Source: Mikania micrantha
Taxonomy: Eukaryota; Streptophyta; Magnoliopsida; Asterales; Asteraceae
Length of the DNA: 64,000 bases
NCBI GenBank assembly: GCA_009363875.1
Contig: CM018680.1
Location: 12,035,625 to 12,099,624 of the forward strand
Reading direction: 5' to 3'
The first letter of the stretch is position 1; the number at the start of each line of letters is the position of its first letter. Below the pieces are notes generated by a model that was not told the DNA's origin, made no database searches, and saw only the letters and a list, made by a program, of their open reading frames with translations. This document shows positions 10,917 through 23,465 of the stretch, in pieces. The translations under genes and the position numbers were made by a program.

Positions 10917-13107
10917 TTCCTCTTTTTATTTTACCATATAAGAAAGCACTTTTGACATCCATTTGAAAAACTTTTAGTTTGTGTAAGGCAGCATATGCTA
11001 AAAACAACCTAATTGCTTCTAGTCTGGCTACAGGGGCAAAAGTTTCATCATAATCAATACCTTCTTCCTGAGAGAACCCCTGTACAACCAGTCTAGCCTT
11101 GTTTTTAATTATCTGACCATTTTCATCAGTTTTATTCCTAAACACCCATTTTGTGCCTATTGCACACTTACCTTGAGGTAGAGGAACCAGCTCCCAGACT
11201 TGTTGTTTCTTGAACTGCAACAGCTCCAATTGCATAGCCTCCACCCAGCCATTGTCTCTGAGTGCTGTGTGATAGTTCTTTGGCTCTTGTTGACTGACAA
11301 ATAAAGCATAGAGACAAAAGTTTGACAATTGGCTTCTTGTTGAAACACCAGCAGAGATGTCACCCAGAACTTGAGATAATGGATGATCCTTCAGTTCTTG
11401 ATATGGAATAAGATCAGTGCAAGTGTTTGCTGAGGGTCCAGTTGCTGCAGATGTTGATGAAGATCCAGGAAACAATTCAGCAGGAATTTCAAATGATTGA
11501 GAGGATTCTAGAATTTCATCAGCATTGGTACTGGGAGGAACAACTGAAGCAGGAGGAGCATCAGATTTAGCAGACAAAGGCAGATTATCACTAAATCTGA
11601 ATAAATGAGTACTTTCATCATCATCATCATGACTTCCCTGTGTGGGTTCTGTAAAAGCTGTTGGTGGAACTGCTTTAAGTGCATCATCTACCACACCAAT
11701 AGGCTCACCTGTGGATTGATAGGATTCATGTTGCAAGATGTCTAGATCAAACATCTCAACAGGATTTTGTGGAATAGAATCTTTTGGACATTCATTGAAT
11801 TTGACATGAAGAGTTTCTTCAACCATCTTTGTTCTACAATTGAACACTCTGTAAGCCTTGCAAGTTGAAGAATATCCAACAAAGTATCCTGCATCAACTT
11901 TGGAGTCAAATTTTGTAAGTTGATCTTTGGTGTTGAGGATATAACATGGACATCCAAAAGCTCTGAAGAAAGAAATCAAAGGGGTTAAAGAATGAAGCAT
12001 TTCATAAGGAGTTTTCAACCATCTTTGATTTATCAAAACCCTGTTTTGCACATAGCAAGCTGTATTGACAGCTTCTGCCCAGAAAGTCAGTGGCAAACCA
12101 GAATCAGCAAGCATTGTTCTGGCAGCTTCAATCAAAGTTCTATTTTTCCTTTCAACCACTCCATTTTGTTCAGGAGTTCTAGGGATGCTGTACTGCCTCT
12201 TAATTCCCTTTGCCAGATAAAATTCATCCAAAATATGATTTCTAAATTTTGTGCCATTATCACTCCTTACACACTTGACAGGAAGAGAATATTGCTTCTC
12301 AACATACAACACAAAGTTTATAATAGACTTGGAAACCTCACCTTTTGAGTGCAAGAAGAAGGTCCAGACAAACCTTGAGTAATCATCAACAATAACTAAG
12401 CAATACTTCTTCTTTGCCATACTCATAACCTTCACTGGCCCAAACAAATCCATGTGCAACATTTGCAAACAACCAGTGGATTTGGGATCACCAATTGGAG
12501 GAAAAGAAACTTTGTGTTGCTTTCCTTTCAAGCAAGCAGTACAATTCTCATCACAACTAAAATCCTTCATTGGAAGACCTCTAACCAACCCATGTTTCAC
12601 CAGTTGATTCATGTTTTTGAGATTCACATGACCTAATCTTCTATGCCACAGATTTGATTCCTTGAAGGAAGCCTTAGAGAATAAACAAGGATGACCTTTA
12701 ACAGAGATTTTCTTTGACAAATCAAAGGCATAAACCTTTCCCACTATGTTAGCCTTAAGGAGAGTATACTCATCTAAGACTTTGCCAATCAGAGGCAACA
12801 CTTTAGAAGACAATATCCTACAGTCTTGCTTGGTGAAAAGAGAAATGTGACCCTTATCACACATCTGACTGACACTCAGAAGATTATACTTAAGATTCTC
12901 TACATGATTCACATCATCAAACCTTATCTCACCATTTGTCACATAACCTTTCCCTATAATATAACCCTTAGCATCATTTCCAAAAGACACAAATCCCTTC
13001 CTTCTTGTAAAATAGTCATTAAGAAGAGATCTGCTCCCAGTCATATGCATGGATCCTCCACTGTCAACATACCATATGCTATTTTGGCATGCTGAAGGAC
13101 CCTGCAT
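10888..13107 (-). pseudogene. copia pol, N-terminal part: protease, integrase, start of reverse transcriptase
   Basis: The ORF opens with an aspartic protease motif (YVDSGGSMHMTG). It continues with the gag-pre-integrase zinc region (HRRLGHVN and CTACLKGK) and the integrase core: MDLFGP, SDNGTKF and NGVVERKNRT give the D-D-E residues. A long linker rich in Ser, Pro and Asp follows. The reverse transcriptase then starts (KWVFRNK, GIDYDETFAPV, QMDVKSAFLYGKI) and is cut by a frameshift in an A5 run at 10923-10927. On the upstream side, TGA stops at 13120-13122 and 13111-13113 separate it from the gag C-terminus in the same frame. The ATG at 13107 is probably not the natural start, because copia pol is normally made as a gag-pol fusion. 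Confidence 0.9.
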
Positions 13108-13119
13108 ACATCAACACAC

Positions 13120-14268
13120 TCAGTTAGACTTTTGGACCCAAACCAGTTTGGTTTTGGGTCTGTTAACACATGAAGAAACAGAATTAACATTTTCAGTTGA
13201 ATCAACACTTGAATCATTCTTATCAGAAAATTTATCCTTGACTTTTGATTTTGGTTTCTTCTTTTGAAATGAAGCAACAGATGCCTCTGCTAGATTAACT
13301 CTTCCTAGCAGTTGTTGCATCATTAAAATCAGTTGATTATGATTGTGAGTCAAGATTTTGATTTCATCAGACACATCAGAACCTGACTTTTGATTTTTGT
13401 GTTTTAACACCTTAGTTTCTTTAATCAATGAAGAATTTTTCAAGTGCTGTTTCTTTGAATCTGGAACAACCCCTTACCTTTCTTGGATTTATTTGATTCA
13501 TTTCCTTGTGAGATTTTTCCAGATTTTGAAACTACTGATGATTCTGGTACAAACTTGCAACTAAATTCATTTTTCATTTTGATTATGTTCTTGTTTTTGT
13601 GCTTTATTTTATTGAATTTAGAACCTTTTCTGTACCAGCATTCATCAGAAGAATGATTAAACAACCTACAAATTTCACAAGGCACCCTCTTTTGCTTTTC
13701 CTTGTGAGTATCTACAAGTACTGAAGACTTAGATACTGAACTTTTGTTCTTCAGAACATTTGGAACTTCAGTATTTGTAGACATTTTGACAACAGCTGAT
13801 GTGTTGACAACCTCTGAAGAGTTATTCTTCAGCACTTGTCTATCAACACATTTCTCATCATCAGTTGTAACATTACCATCTTTTTCTACAACTGTTGATG
13901 AGTGTCTGGCTTATCAGAAGCCGTGCATCTTTCTCTCCAATCCCATCTCCATCTGACTCAATCAGGTTTAAATTTAAGACATTTGAAACTTTTTCATCAG
14001 GATTAATCTCAATTAAGACACTATCCTGACATGTGTCATCCTGAATGACATTTGTACACCCAATTGAATAAGAATATGTCTCAATCTCAACAGTTTCACA
14101 CTCAATTTTGCAAGTATTTGACTCTCCTTCAGATATGTCTACAGCATCAGACATTTCTGAAGATTTGGTGGATTGATATACACTGTCCCCATCAGACTCA
14201 CAGTCATAGCATTTTGGTTTATAATCAGCAGGGGGCAGTGTGATTGTAACCAATTCCAAACTTAACAT
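13120..14268 (-). pseudogene. SIRE-type gag, C-terminal region split over three frames
   Basis: Three consecutive open stretches (13873-14268, 13440-13835 and 13120-13443) continue gag in shifting frames. The middle one carries a second zinc knuckle, CEICRLFNHSSDEC (C-x2-C-x4-H-x4-C). The last ends in KTKLVWVQKSN before TGA at 13120-13122, which matches the WVPIRN end at the same point of the second element. Frame changes lie at a run of five G (14231-14235), between about 13873 and 13915, and near a run of four C at about 13470. At least the first and third lie at homopolymers, which suggests slippage or base-calling errors. Confidence 0.75.
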
Positions 14269-16120
14269 TTGAAGCTGATTGTTTGTTTAATAACATCTCA
14301 AACCCCTTGCAGGACTCAACCCATCTTTCACAATTTACTTGGGTTGCTGCAAGTGTTTGCTTCAAATCATTATGTTTCACAAGCATTACTTCCACTCTAG
14401 CTTTTTCATCAGATAACAAACATTTGAGCTTATAAATTTCAGACTCTTTTTCATTTAAAGCTTTCTCAAATTCAGTTTTGTTTTTAGCCACAGCCTTCTC
14501 TAATTCAAATTTCTCATTTATTAATTCAACATTTATTTCCCTGATGGAAGCAAATGCTGAAATGCATGATTCTGAACATAACTTGGCTTTTGATTCAGAT
14601 GATACCTGTGATGTTGAAGAAGTTGGACATGAGCTGTCAGTTGAATCAATAGCCATCAAAGCAAGATTTCCAAATGGATTGTCTCCACCATGTGGACCAG
14701 CTTCAGAGTACATCTGCATATTGAAATCAGATAAGTCATCAGGTAGACTACTCCAATCAGCTACTCCAGGGGTGAAGAAGCTTTGATGTTGTTGTTGTTG
14801 AGGCTGTTGATTGGTTTGAGATTTGCTGGGGTCAGGAAGAGCAGGTGATTGTGGAGGGATTAATGCTGGAGTGTGAGTGGGTTGAGGCATGTAAAAGCAA
14901 GGATATGGATACGGAATATGACTTTGTGGAGCAAAGTGGGCTGGATAAAATTGTTGTTGACTAGATCCAGAAGATTGTTGTCCTTTTTTTGGTGTGTTAT
15001 TGCTTGGAAAGGTCACAAAAGGTGCAGAAGAACTAGATCCGGTGGATTTGCACTCTCTAGCAAAATGACCAAGCCTGTGACACTTGTGGCATCTCAACTT
15101 CCCTTTGTCAAAACCAACTTTGGTTTTGCCAGTTAATCCAGGAAACTTTCTTCCAGTTCTTTTGTAGAATTTTTGAGATCTTATGTTGATTAATGCCATT
15201 TGACTTAAAATATCCATTTCTTCCAGATCATCATCTGGAATTCCTTTCAAGTCATCCATGACAAAACACAGATTATCACCATAATTTCCTGCATTACCAT
15301 CAACTCCCACAAAAGCATGTTCAGCATTGTTAGTAGAAAAATCAATATGTTCATCATAAGAACATTCAGACCCATTAAACTCTGACTCTTGACCTATCAA
15401 AGCAGTATTACCAGGAACAAAATCATCAGTAAGTTTTCCAGATAAAGACAGTTTTCTCTTCTGTTCTACCTCTCTCTCAAAAGTTAAGAGTTTCCCATGG
15501 AGTTGGGTGAGAGATAGATTCTCTAGATTAGCATTAGAGCGTAGGACAATTGTATATGTGTCCCATCTCTCAGGCAGTGATCTAAGAAATCTATTGTTCA
15601 TCTGACTATTTGTATATTCCTGCTTAACCATTTTCAACTCAGAAATCAAACATGAAAACCGCTCAAATTGTTGAGTCAATGACTCACCCTTTCTATGAGA
15701 AAAAGTCTCATACTGCTGAGCAAGGATTTCTCTAGTATTTGCTAAAACCTCATCGGTTCCACCGAATTGTTCTTTCAGTGCAACCCAGAGATCATGAGCA
15801 GTATCATGATGCATCAAGCCTGAATAAATCTCGTTCGGCAAAGCCATGGCCAGAATACCATGAGCTTTCGCATCAATTTCAAACAGTTTAATATCCTCAT
15901 CCGAATACATATCCGAAGGTTTCGGAATCATGATTTTAGTTTCAGGATCAGTGATCATGGGTTTATACGGACCATGCACTACAGATTTCCAACATCCTGC
16001 ACTGTTAATTGACAGGTGATGTAGCATACGACGTTGCCAAATGTTGTACTCACTCCGAACCAGCATTGGAGGCTTGGTTGCGGAGCCTGTATTGTGCGGA
16101 TCATTGTTTGGAGTTGTCAT
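14225..16120 (-). CDS. SIRE-type gag (N-terminal and central part)
   Basis: This capsid and nucleocapsid precursor makes the cytoplasmic virus-like particle. The open frame extends upstream to 16144, but the first true ATG is at 16120 (MTTPNND). Residues 1-240 form the plant copia gag domain (YNIWQRRM, LWVALKEQF and FLRSLPERWD words). A CCHC zinc knuckle, CHKCHRLGHFAREC, lies near residues 341-354. A Gln/Pro-rich segment follows, then a predicted coiled coil near 530-592 (heptads with Glu, Lys and Leu). The frame ends early because of an extra base in a C5 run (plus strand 14231-14235); the rest of gag continues in other frames down to 13120. Confidence 0.88.
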   Translation of the reverse strand: MTTPNNDPHNTGSATKPPMLVRSEYNIWQRRMLHHLSINSAGCWKSVVHGPYKPMITDPETKIMIPKPSDMYSDEDIKLFEIDAKAHGILAMALPNEIYSGLMHHDTAHDLWVALKEQFGGTDEVLANTREILAQQYETFSHRKGESLTQQFERFSCLISELKMVKQEYTNSQMNNRFLRSLPERWDTYTIVLRSNANLENLSLTQLHGKLLTFEREVEQKRKLSLSGKLTDDFVPGNTALIGQESEFNGSECSYDEHIDFSTNNAEHAFVGVDGNAGNYGDNLCFVMDDLKGIPDDDLEEMDILSQMALINIRSQKFYKRTGRKFPGLTGKTKVGFDKGKLRCHKCHRLGHFARECKSTGSSSSAPFVTFPSNNTPKKGQQSSGSSQQQFYPAHFAPQSHIPYPYPCFYMPQPTHTPALIPPQSPALPDPSKSQTNQQPQQQQHQSFFTPGVADWSSLPDDLSDFNMQMYSEAGPHGGDNPFGNLALMAIDSTDSSCPTSSTSQVSSESKAKLCSESCISAFASIREINVELINEKFELEKAVAKNKTEFEKALNEKESEIYKLKCLLSDEKARVEVMLVKHNDLKQTLAATQVNCERWVESCKGFEMLLNKQSASNVKFGIGYNHTAPC

Positions 16121-16337
16121 GATCTCAGATTCAAACAATATCAAATGAATTCAAATGAATTAATGCAAATTCCAATCAATTGATTCAAAACAGATTGATA
16201 TTGAAAAACAAATCAACAGAAGTTAACAGAAAACTTCAATCTATAACAAATTCTTACTAATCGGCTAATTCGATCAACCAGAGAACTGAATTGAGCAGTT
16301 TCAGAGATCAATTGTTTAATCGATCAATGATTAACCA

Positions 16338-16349
16338 GCTCTGATACCA
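16338..16349 (-). other. Primer binding site, tRNA-iMet
   Basis: On the minus strand tggtatcagagc lies two bases downstream of the 5' LTR. It matches the complement of the 3' end of plant initiator-methionine tRNA, the usual copia primer. Confidence 0.9.
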
Positions 16350-16351
16350 AT

Positions 16352-16947
16352 TGTAGGATCAGATGTTCTCATTTGATCAATATTAGGTTATAGCAGCGGA
16401 ATTCAAAGATGAATTAGCTCAAAATTAGCAAGAACAAAGTTAATCTTAATAGAACAGTAAAGCACAAGTTGTTATAGAAAGAGAATTCTGCAAAAGGAAT
16501 AATATCATTCAAATCGCACTAACTTCGTTAATAGATACAATATGTCAACTGCCCTTATATAGAAACAGTGACGTCTGATGATGTCACATGATGTTGACAC
16601 CTAACAGACAAAAGATAACAACTGAAAAACTAAAACTACTGAAGATGTTTACAACTCCTGAAAACATCCTCTTACAACGACTGAAGTATTAAAACTACTG
16701 AAATAAAACTACAACATCTGATGAGCAAAATACTCATCAGACTTTTACAATTACTAAAAGAAAACTACTGAAGACAAAATTAACATCACAACATCTGAAG
16801 ACTAACACTTCAGCTGTTGTGAATAACTTCAGATCTTGTAACTTCTACAAAGTGAATATCAGCTGTTGTGTTCTTCTCCAGTTGTTGTATGTGTTGTGAG
16901 ACTTAGAGATTTTTCTGATCAGGCTCATTGATTCTTTTAGTCCAACA
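16352..16947 (-). repeat. 5' LTR of the minus-strand SIRE-type element
   Basis: It is near-identical to 5188-5783, with the target duplication cttac directly after it. A minus-strand TATA-like ctatataaggg lies at 16553-16562, giving a transcript that runs leftwards through gag and pol. The catcag hairpin is repeated at about 16717-16741. Confidence 0.93.
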
Positions 16948-16952
16948 CTTAC

Positions 16953-17645
16953 ATTTTAATAATTGGACAATATTTGGTTTATAATTAATTGCAATAAACT
17001 AATACCACTTGCAAAAGAAATTGTTATTCTTATAACTTAAATTGTGTCTATAACCGTAATAATTGATTTCTGGTATGTATCTTCATTTTGATATTGCTAT
17101 GCATGTTTATGAAAATTAAGATTGTGAAATTAAAGATGTCACATAAATATGTTTTCAAAACCAATCACATGTTGTATGAAAAATTAACTACTACATGAAA
17201 TTCTTAGTCTCATATATTTGATTGATTTGCCTACAATTTAATGACTTATGCTTTAACAAGTTAAATGGCAGAACCAACGGGAAGCTATTTGAGTCAATAT
17301 AAACTTAAACACAACGTCATTTAATGTGCATTATTTAAATTATAGATTCATGAATCCAACGAGAATTGTTTTAATAATTTAGATAATGGAAATAAATATA
17401 TTTATTGCAACTTATCCAACAATGTTTTGCAATAAGTATGTTTAATAAATCATTTGATATAACATTTTAAGTTCAATTGTTAACTGAACCAACGAGACAT
17501 TGATAATTGAGCATGATGTGTATTTTTACCTATTATTTGGTGTTAGTAATAGGTTTTATTTGAAACTGACATTTTTTTATTTGTATCCAAATTATTTTCT
17601 GTATAGTCGTAACTAAGCATAATATTTCTTCTTTAAATGCATCAG
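16953..17645. other. Unassigned AT-rich DNA upstream of old copia gag
   Basis: No ORF of note. The word ccaacg followed by purines appears three times (17274, 17358 and 17486). It is the likely leader or first intron of the copia element whose gag body starts at 17646, and it ends in a good splice-acceptor-like gcatcag at 17639-17645. No LTR or primer site was found, so the 5' LTR of that element seems lost. Confidence 0.4.
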
Positions 17646-20600
17646 CATCTACCTTAAGAGCAGGTTCCGGTTACTTGCACAGAATCGAACATTTAAATGG
17701 GAATAACTTTAGTACTTGGTTGGAACAAGTTAAGTTAACCTTGGGATTTATGGATCTTGATTATTCATTAAGAAATGATGCTCCACCTCCTCTTGACACT
17801 GATTTTATGGTAGAACAGAAGAAAGTTCATGATCAGTGGGAGCGTTCTAATAGAATGTCACTTATGGTGATCAAGAATTAATCTCTCCTACCATTAGAGG
17901 ATCCATCCCATATTCTGAAAATGCAAAGGTTTACTTAGACTTGGTTGAGGAGCAATTCAAAGGTACTTCAAAAACTAATGCCGGTATCTTAATCCTCAGA
18001 ATGCTTACAACCAAGTACAGTGGGAATGGTGGTGTGCATGAGCACATTATGATGATGAATGTCATGGATAATCAATAAAAAACTTTAGACATGGAAATCA
18101 GTGAAGGATTTCTGGTTCACTTTATAATGACATCTCTCCCTTCTCAGTTTGATCTTTTCAAGATCAACTATAACACTCAAAAGGAGAAATGGAAGATGAG
18201 CGAGCTGATTGCCATGTGCGTTCAGGAAGAAGAGCCCTTATAACTTGATAAGCCTAACGTTGCTCACTTAACCACTTCTAATCTCAACAAGAAAAAGGGT
18301 TCATTTAAAAACAAGGGTCAGCAAGGAGATAAGTCAAAACCCAATAAGTTTTCTACACTTGGAGCAAGTACTAGCACATTCAAAAGCACCCCTAAATGTC
18401 GTTTCTGCCATGAAAAAGGGCATATTCAAAGGGATTGCCCGAAATTCAAAGAATGGCTTGCGAAGAAAGGTATTGCCTTAAACCTAATGATTTATGAATC
18501 ATTTAATGTTAATGTACCTTGTAATACATGGTGGTTTGACTTTGGTTCCACTGTGCACATTTCTAATTCCTTATAGGGATTCCATACAATAAGGAAGCTG
18601 GGAAGAAACCAGCAAATGTTTAAAGTGGGAAATGGATCAGAAGCAGAAGTTGAAGCAACAGGGTCTCTTTCATTAGTTCTAGAAGGAGGCTTTATTTTAA
18701 ATTTATCTGAAACATTATACGTACCAACTATTACTAGAAACTTAATTTCTTGTCCAAAACTTGACGTGATGTATATGTTGTTACATTTGGAAATTTTAAA
18801 TGCATTATTAATTTCGATTCTCGTGCTGTTGGTTATGGCCTATTGGATGGTGATCTTTATAAGTTAAATTTAGATCATGTATTTTCGGAATCCTTATTGT
18901 CTTGTGATGTAGAAGACAACTTAGTTAAAAATAAAAGGAAAAGAAATATGGAAAATTCATCAAAATTATGGCATAAAAGATTAGGTCATATTTCACGAGA
19001 AAGAATGAATAGACTTGTGAAAGATGGAGTACTCCCAGAACTTGATTTTTTATATTTTGAAAAATGTGTTCAATGTATAAAAGGAAAAATGACCAAAACA
19101 AATAAGAAAGGTTCCACTCGAAGTATGAGATTACTTGAACTGATTCATACGGACATAAGTGGTCCTTTTCAAGCAGGCATTGGAGGGCAAACATCGTTTA
19201 TTACCTTTATAGACGATTATTCGCGTTATATGTACTTATATTTAATCCGTGAGAAATCCGAATCTTTAGAAACTTATAAAAACTTTAAGGCAACTAGACC
19301 GAAAATTAAGGTTGTGAGATCGGATAGGGTGGAGAAAACTACGGACGACACACTGATGTAGGACAAATTCCGGTCTCGTTTAATGAATTTTGTAAAAGTC
19401 ATGGTATAGTGAATCAATATACCATGCCTGGAACTCCACAACAAAACAGTGTAGCTAAAAGGCGTAATCGAACCCTTATGGATATGATACGTAGTATGTT
19501 GGCTAATTGTAATCTCCCTGAATTTCTTTGGACCGAAGCATTAAAGACAACCGTCAACATCCTCAATCGAGTTCCTTCAAAATTTGTTACAAAAACTCCT
19601 TTTGAAATATGGACACGAAGGAAACCTAATTTAAACTATCTCAAAGTATGGGGATGTCTGGCAGAAGCTAAATTGTATAATCCATAGTCCAAGAAATTAG
19701 ATATGAAAACTGTTAGTTGTTTTTTCGTTGGCTATCCCGAGCGTTCTAAGGGATATCGGTTTTATTGCCTTTCTCATACTACAAGAATTGTTGAGACTAG
19801 ACATGCTGAATTTCTTGAGATGACTGATTTGAGTGGGAGTGTTGATGGTAGGCGAATAGATTTTCAAGAGGGTACCGAAGAGGCACCTATTACTTATGTA
19901 CCTGTACCCATTAATCAACCATTTGAATCATCTCTTGATTAGCCAATTCTAATACCGAAGAACCATATACTACAAATCCAGTCACATCTCAAGAACTTAA
20001 TGAACAACAACCTCAAGAAATTCAACCACCATTAAGAAGGTCCTATCCACCTAGGCGACCCATAACTTATGATGATTTCGTGACTTACCTTCATGAGACC
20101 GATTTCGATTTGGGTAAAGTTGACGACCCTACTACATTCAAAAATGCCATGAATTGTAACCAATCAACTCAATGGTTAGATGCCATGAAAGATGAGCTGA
20201 AATCAATGAAAACAAATAATATTTGGACAGTTACTGAATTACCAAAAGGTGCCAAAGCTGTTGGTTGTAAGTGGGTCTATAAAACTAAATTAGATCCAAA
20301 TGGAAACATTGAACGTTACAACGCACGTTTGGTTGCAAAAGGGTATACCCAAAGGGAGGGAATTGATTATCAGGAGACTTTTTCTCAAGTGTCAAGAAAA
20401 AATTCCCTAAAAAGAGTCATGGCCTTAGTAGCACATTTTGACTTAGAATTACATCAAATGGACGTTAAAACTGCGTTCTTAAATGGTGATTTGCACGAAG
20501 ATATGTTCATGATACAACCTGAAGGTTTTGAGTCTAAAGGTAAAGAACACATGATTTGCAAATTAAATAAGTCAATCTATGGGTTGAAGCAAGCATCCCG

Positions 20601-21537
20601 ACAATGGTACCTTAAATTTGATGAAGTGATGAGAAATCATAATTTGTCATACTTGTGTTATATGTCGATGACATCTTACTAGAAAGTAATAATTTAGACA
20701 TGTTGTATTAATCTAAAAGATTATTATCTGCTAACTTTGATATGAAAGACCTCGGTGAAGCCTCTCATGTTATTGGCATAGAAATACATCGTAATCGAAG
20801 CATTGGGACATTAGGTTTGTCTCAAAAGGCATATATTGAGCGAATACTTACAAGATTTAATATGCAACAATGCTCCCCATCTGTAGCTCCCGTAGTTAAG
20901 GGTGATAGTTTTGGGTCTTATCAGTGCCCTAAATCAGAGGCAGAAATTGATCAAATGAGACTCATATCATATGCTTCTGTTGTTGGAAGCTTAATGTATG
21001 CTCAAGTTTGTACTCGTCCTAATATTGCTTATATAACTGGCATGCTAGGCATGTATCAATCAAACCCTGGCCTAGATTATTGGAAAGCTGCCAAAAAGGT
21101 ATTGTGATATTTACAAGGGACAAAAGAGTATAAGTTAACTTATAGGATATCAAATGATCTTGAAGTTATCGGCTATACTGATTCTAATTTTGCGAAGTGT
21201 AAAGATGATAAAAAATCTACTTCGGGATACATTTTCATGCTATCAGGTGGGCCCATTTCTTGGAAGAGTCATAAACAACAATTGACTACCACATCGACTA
21301 TGATGGCTGAATATGTTGCATGTTATAATGCCACATGCCACACGATTCTCTTAAGAAATATGATTAAGGGCCTCAAAGTAGTAAATTCCATACAGAGGCT
21401 GATGAAGATTTATTGTGACAACAGTGCAGCAGTGAGCTTTTCAAACAATAATAGCTCAAGTGGTGCTGGACTATATCTTGACACAAAGTACTTATTTGTG
21501 CGCGAGCAAGTAGAAGATCACAATGTTAATGTTGAGT
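17646..21537 (+). pseudogene. Decayed Ty1/copia gag-pol
   Basis: This is a degraded polyprotein in several frames. The gag body begins near 17646 (LNGNNFSTWLEQVK), with a stop soon after at 17879-17881. A CCHC knuckle, CRFCHEKGHIQRDC, lies near 18394-18440. A protease remnant reads WWFDFGST, with the usual Asp-Ser-Gly already lost. The gag-pre-integrase (LWHKRLGHISRERMN) and integrase (HTDISGPF, then QQNSVAKRRNRT with Lys in place of the catalytic Glu) lie at 18843-19687. The reverse transcriptase spans 20080-21107; its YVDD region near 20660 is frameshifted. RNase H starts at 21237 and is interrupted at 21537 by a gypsy LTR. Its end resumes at 24618. Clearly non-functional; a Tnt1/Tork-like lineage is likely but not proven. 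Confidence 0.9.
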
Positions 21538-22617
21538 ATATCTGTCACACCCCCAAATTTCCACTCGTGGTGTCAGTCCACGTGGGTGTGACGTGGCCAG
21601 GATCACAACTCATGGTCATATAGAACGACTCTATATGAGTTACACAATCACACAGATTTGTAAAATAACATAGTTTCATTAATTTGCAGCGGAAAATGAG
21701 TTCAACATCATAAATAAAAAAGTTGCAGCGGAAAGTAAATTGTTTCATAGACACTACAAAAGTTTAAACTGTTTTACAACACATCCAATGCACACAATGC
21801 GTAGGACACGAGTCTACATGCAGGCCAGACTCTTAAGGCTTCCTTGTGCGCATCCTAGCGTATACTCCATTAGTTGCCTGAGAATACATGCGAAAAGTGT
21901 CAACTAAAAAGTTGGTGAGTTCACAGGTTTAGACAGACAGAAATAGTAAACAGACATATACTGGGTATGTTAAGCTTTGTTGTTGGATACTACGATCCGT
22001 GGAGTGTGTCAGTTCATCTTACCGAAACTCGACTGTTTCCGTTTGCCTCTGCGGGTCATCGCTGAACCCGACATCAACATCGAAATTACACTCGTTATGA
22101 CCTCCAGTCAACATTGGTGCCGAGTGGGGCTAGTCAAACCCAGTAGTACTACGTAATTACGACTCGTTTGTTACACAACTAACGGTAAGGATATGTGAGG
22201 ACTTTATGCGATAATAGTTGCACTCGAAAATGGTTTTCACAACATACCAGTCAGATATCTAAAACAGTTGCATTGTATTCTCACCCAAATAGTTTAGCAA
22301 AGAAGTTAAAGAGTAAAAGTGGGGCCGTAAACTCACCTGAGTTTGTGAAATGCGTTAGCTCAATAGAGTAGTGTAGCTCGCCGGCTAGTAATCACCTATA
22401 TCACGTAGGTGTTATGAGTTTGTGTTCACATATGCGGGTCTCACAGGACCGTGTTTAGTTTTCAACAACTCCAAGTTGTTGGTGGGTCGAGTTGATCGTG
22501 TTCGACCGTGTTGACCGTGTTAGACCTAACGACCAGTTCGTGACGGTTTGGATCAAGTGTTCGCGTAATTGTGCGGTTTAGTGTCGTGTGAAGTGTACGG
22601 ATACCAAAATCATTCCC

Positions 22618-23465
22618 ATGAGGAAACTTACTATTTATAGTAAGTTTCTATTTTAGGAAAGTTTCCTTGTTTAGCAAGTAATGCATAAATCCATATTCCG
22701 ATTATTCTAACATGCATATTTATCCTAAATGAGCATGTTATCACATAGCACATAGTTACACGTAACCGGTTTAACATAGTTTGTGCGTAAAAGTTTCCAT
22801 ATTTAGAAAGTTGCATAAACAAGCACATTTCATCAAGTTTAACAACCAATATCATGTAACATCCTTATCTTAGTCCTAAATAGTTCTTTAATCAGGTTCG
22901 TTACGATTAACATGTAACAAATCATTGACTTAGCAAAATAAAGTTACTATATTTAGTAACTTATGAAAATAACCAAAGTCAAGTCTCCCAACAACAAAAT
23001 TCTTTCAATATCATCATGAAATCACTAAATAAACATGTTAGACTCAAGACATTATCATACATATCGTCCATTTGCAAACTTGTGGCAAAAAGTTACTATT
23101 TATAGTAACATTCATGCATTTCATGCTTTTGACAATTCTAACCATTCAAGTTCATCAAATAATCACCATTTAACTCCTAAACATCATTTTCAAGCATAAC
23201 ATATGGACCTAAACATACAATATGGTTATTTCATCAAAAACACATACTTAGTAACATTAAAGTTACTATATTTGGTAATAATCCCCAAATGACCATATCT
23301 TGACATAGTTAGCCACTCTAAACTTGCAAATCATCATCAAAATACATCTAGCAACATTTCAATGTCAAACATTACTTAGATCATCATGGATCATTCATGC
23401 ATGTTGATTAATGTAGCCATAACACCATTTTATAACTTAAAAGTTACTATTATTAGAAAGGTTCA
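22618..23465. repeat. Reiterated short palindromes (agttactat..tagtaac) in LTR
   Basis: Five or six small imperfect palindromes of the form agttactaTTTAtagtaact occur at about 22622-22648, 22794-22814, 22940-22962, 23090-23112, 23262-23285 and 23443-23458. The first has 11-bp arms. The same set is present in the sister LTR at about 33948-34790. Confidence 0.6.

Larger units (their letters stand above)
5188..16947 (-). mobile_element. Complete SIRE-type Ty1/copia retrotransposon with env-position ORF
   Basis: This is an 11.76-kb element read on the minus strand. Two 596-bp LTRs (5188-5783 and 16352-16947) differ at about six positions by eye. They are flanked by the 5-bp target duplication cttac at 5183-5187 and 16948-16952. 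On the minus strand the order is 5' LTR, tRNA-iMet primer site, gag, protease, integrase, reverse transcriptase, RNase H, a 1068-codon extra ORF, polypurine tract, 3' LTR. Integrase before reverse transcriptase defines copia, and the long gag with the extra ORF after pol is the SIRE/Maximus layout. LTR divergence near 1 percent implies a young insertion. gag and pol carry several single-base frameshifts, so this copy is probably not autonomous. Confidence 0.95.

Noticed and set aside
22631..22855. 74-codon minus-strand open frame, repeated in the sister LTR (33985-34173)
   Set aside because: It is within the LTR, and the conservation is explained by the two LTRs being copies.
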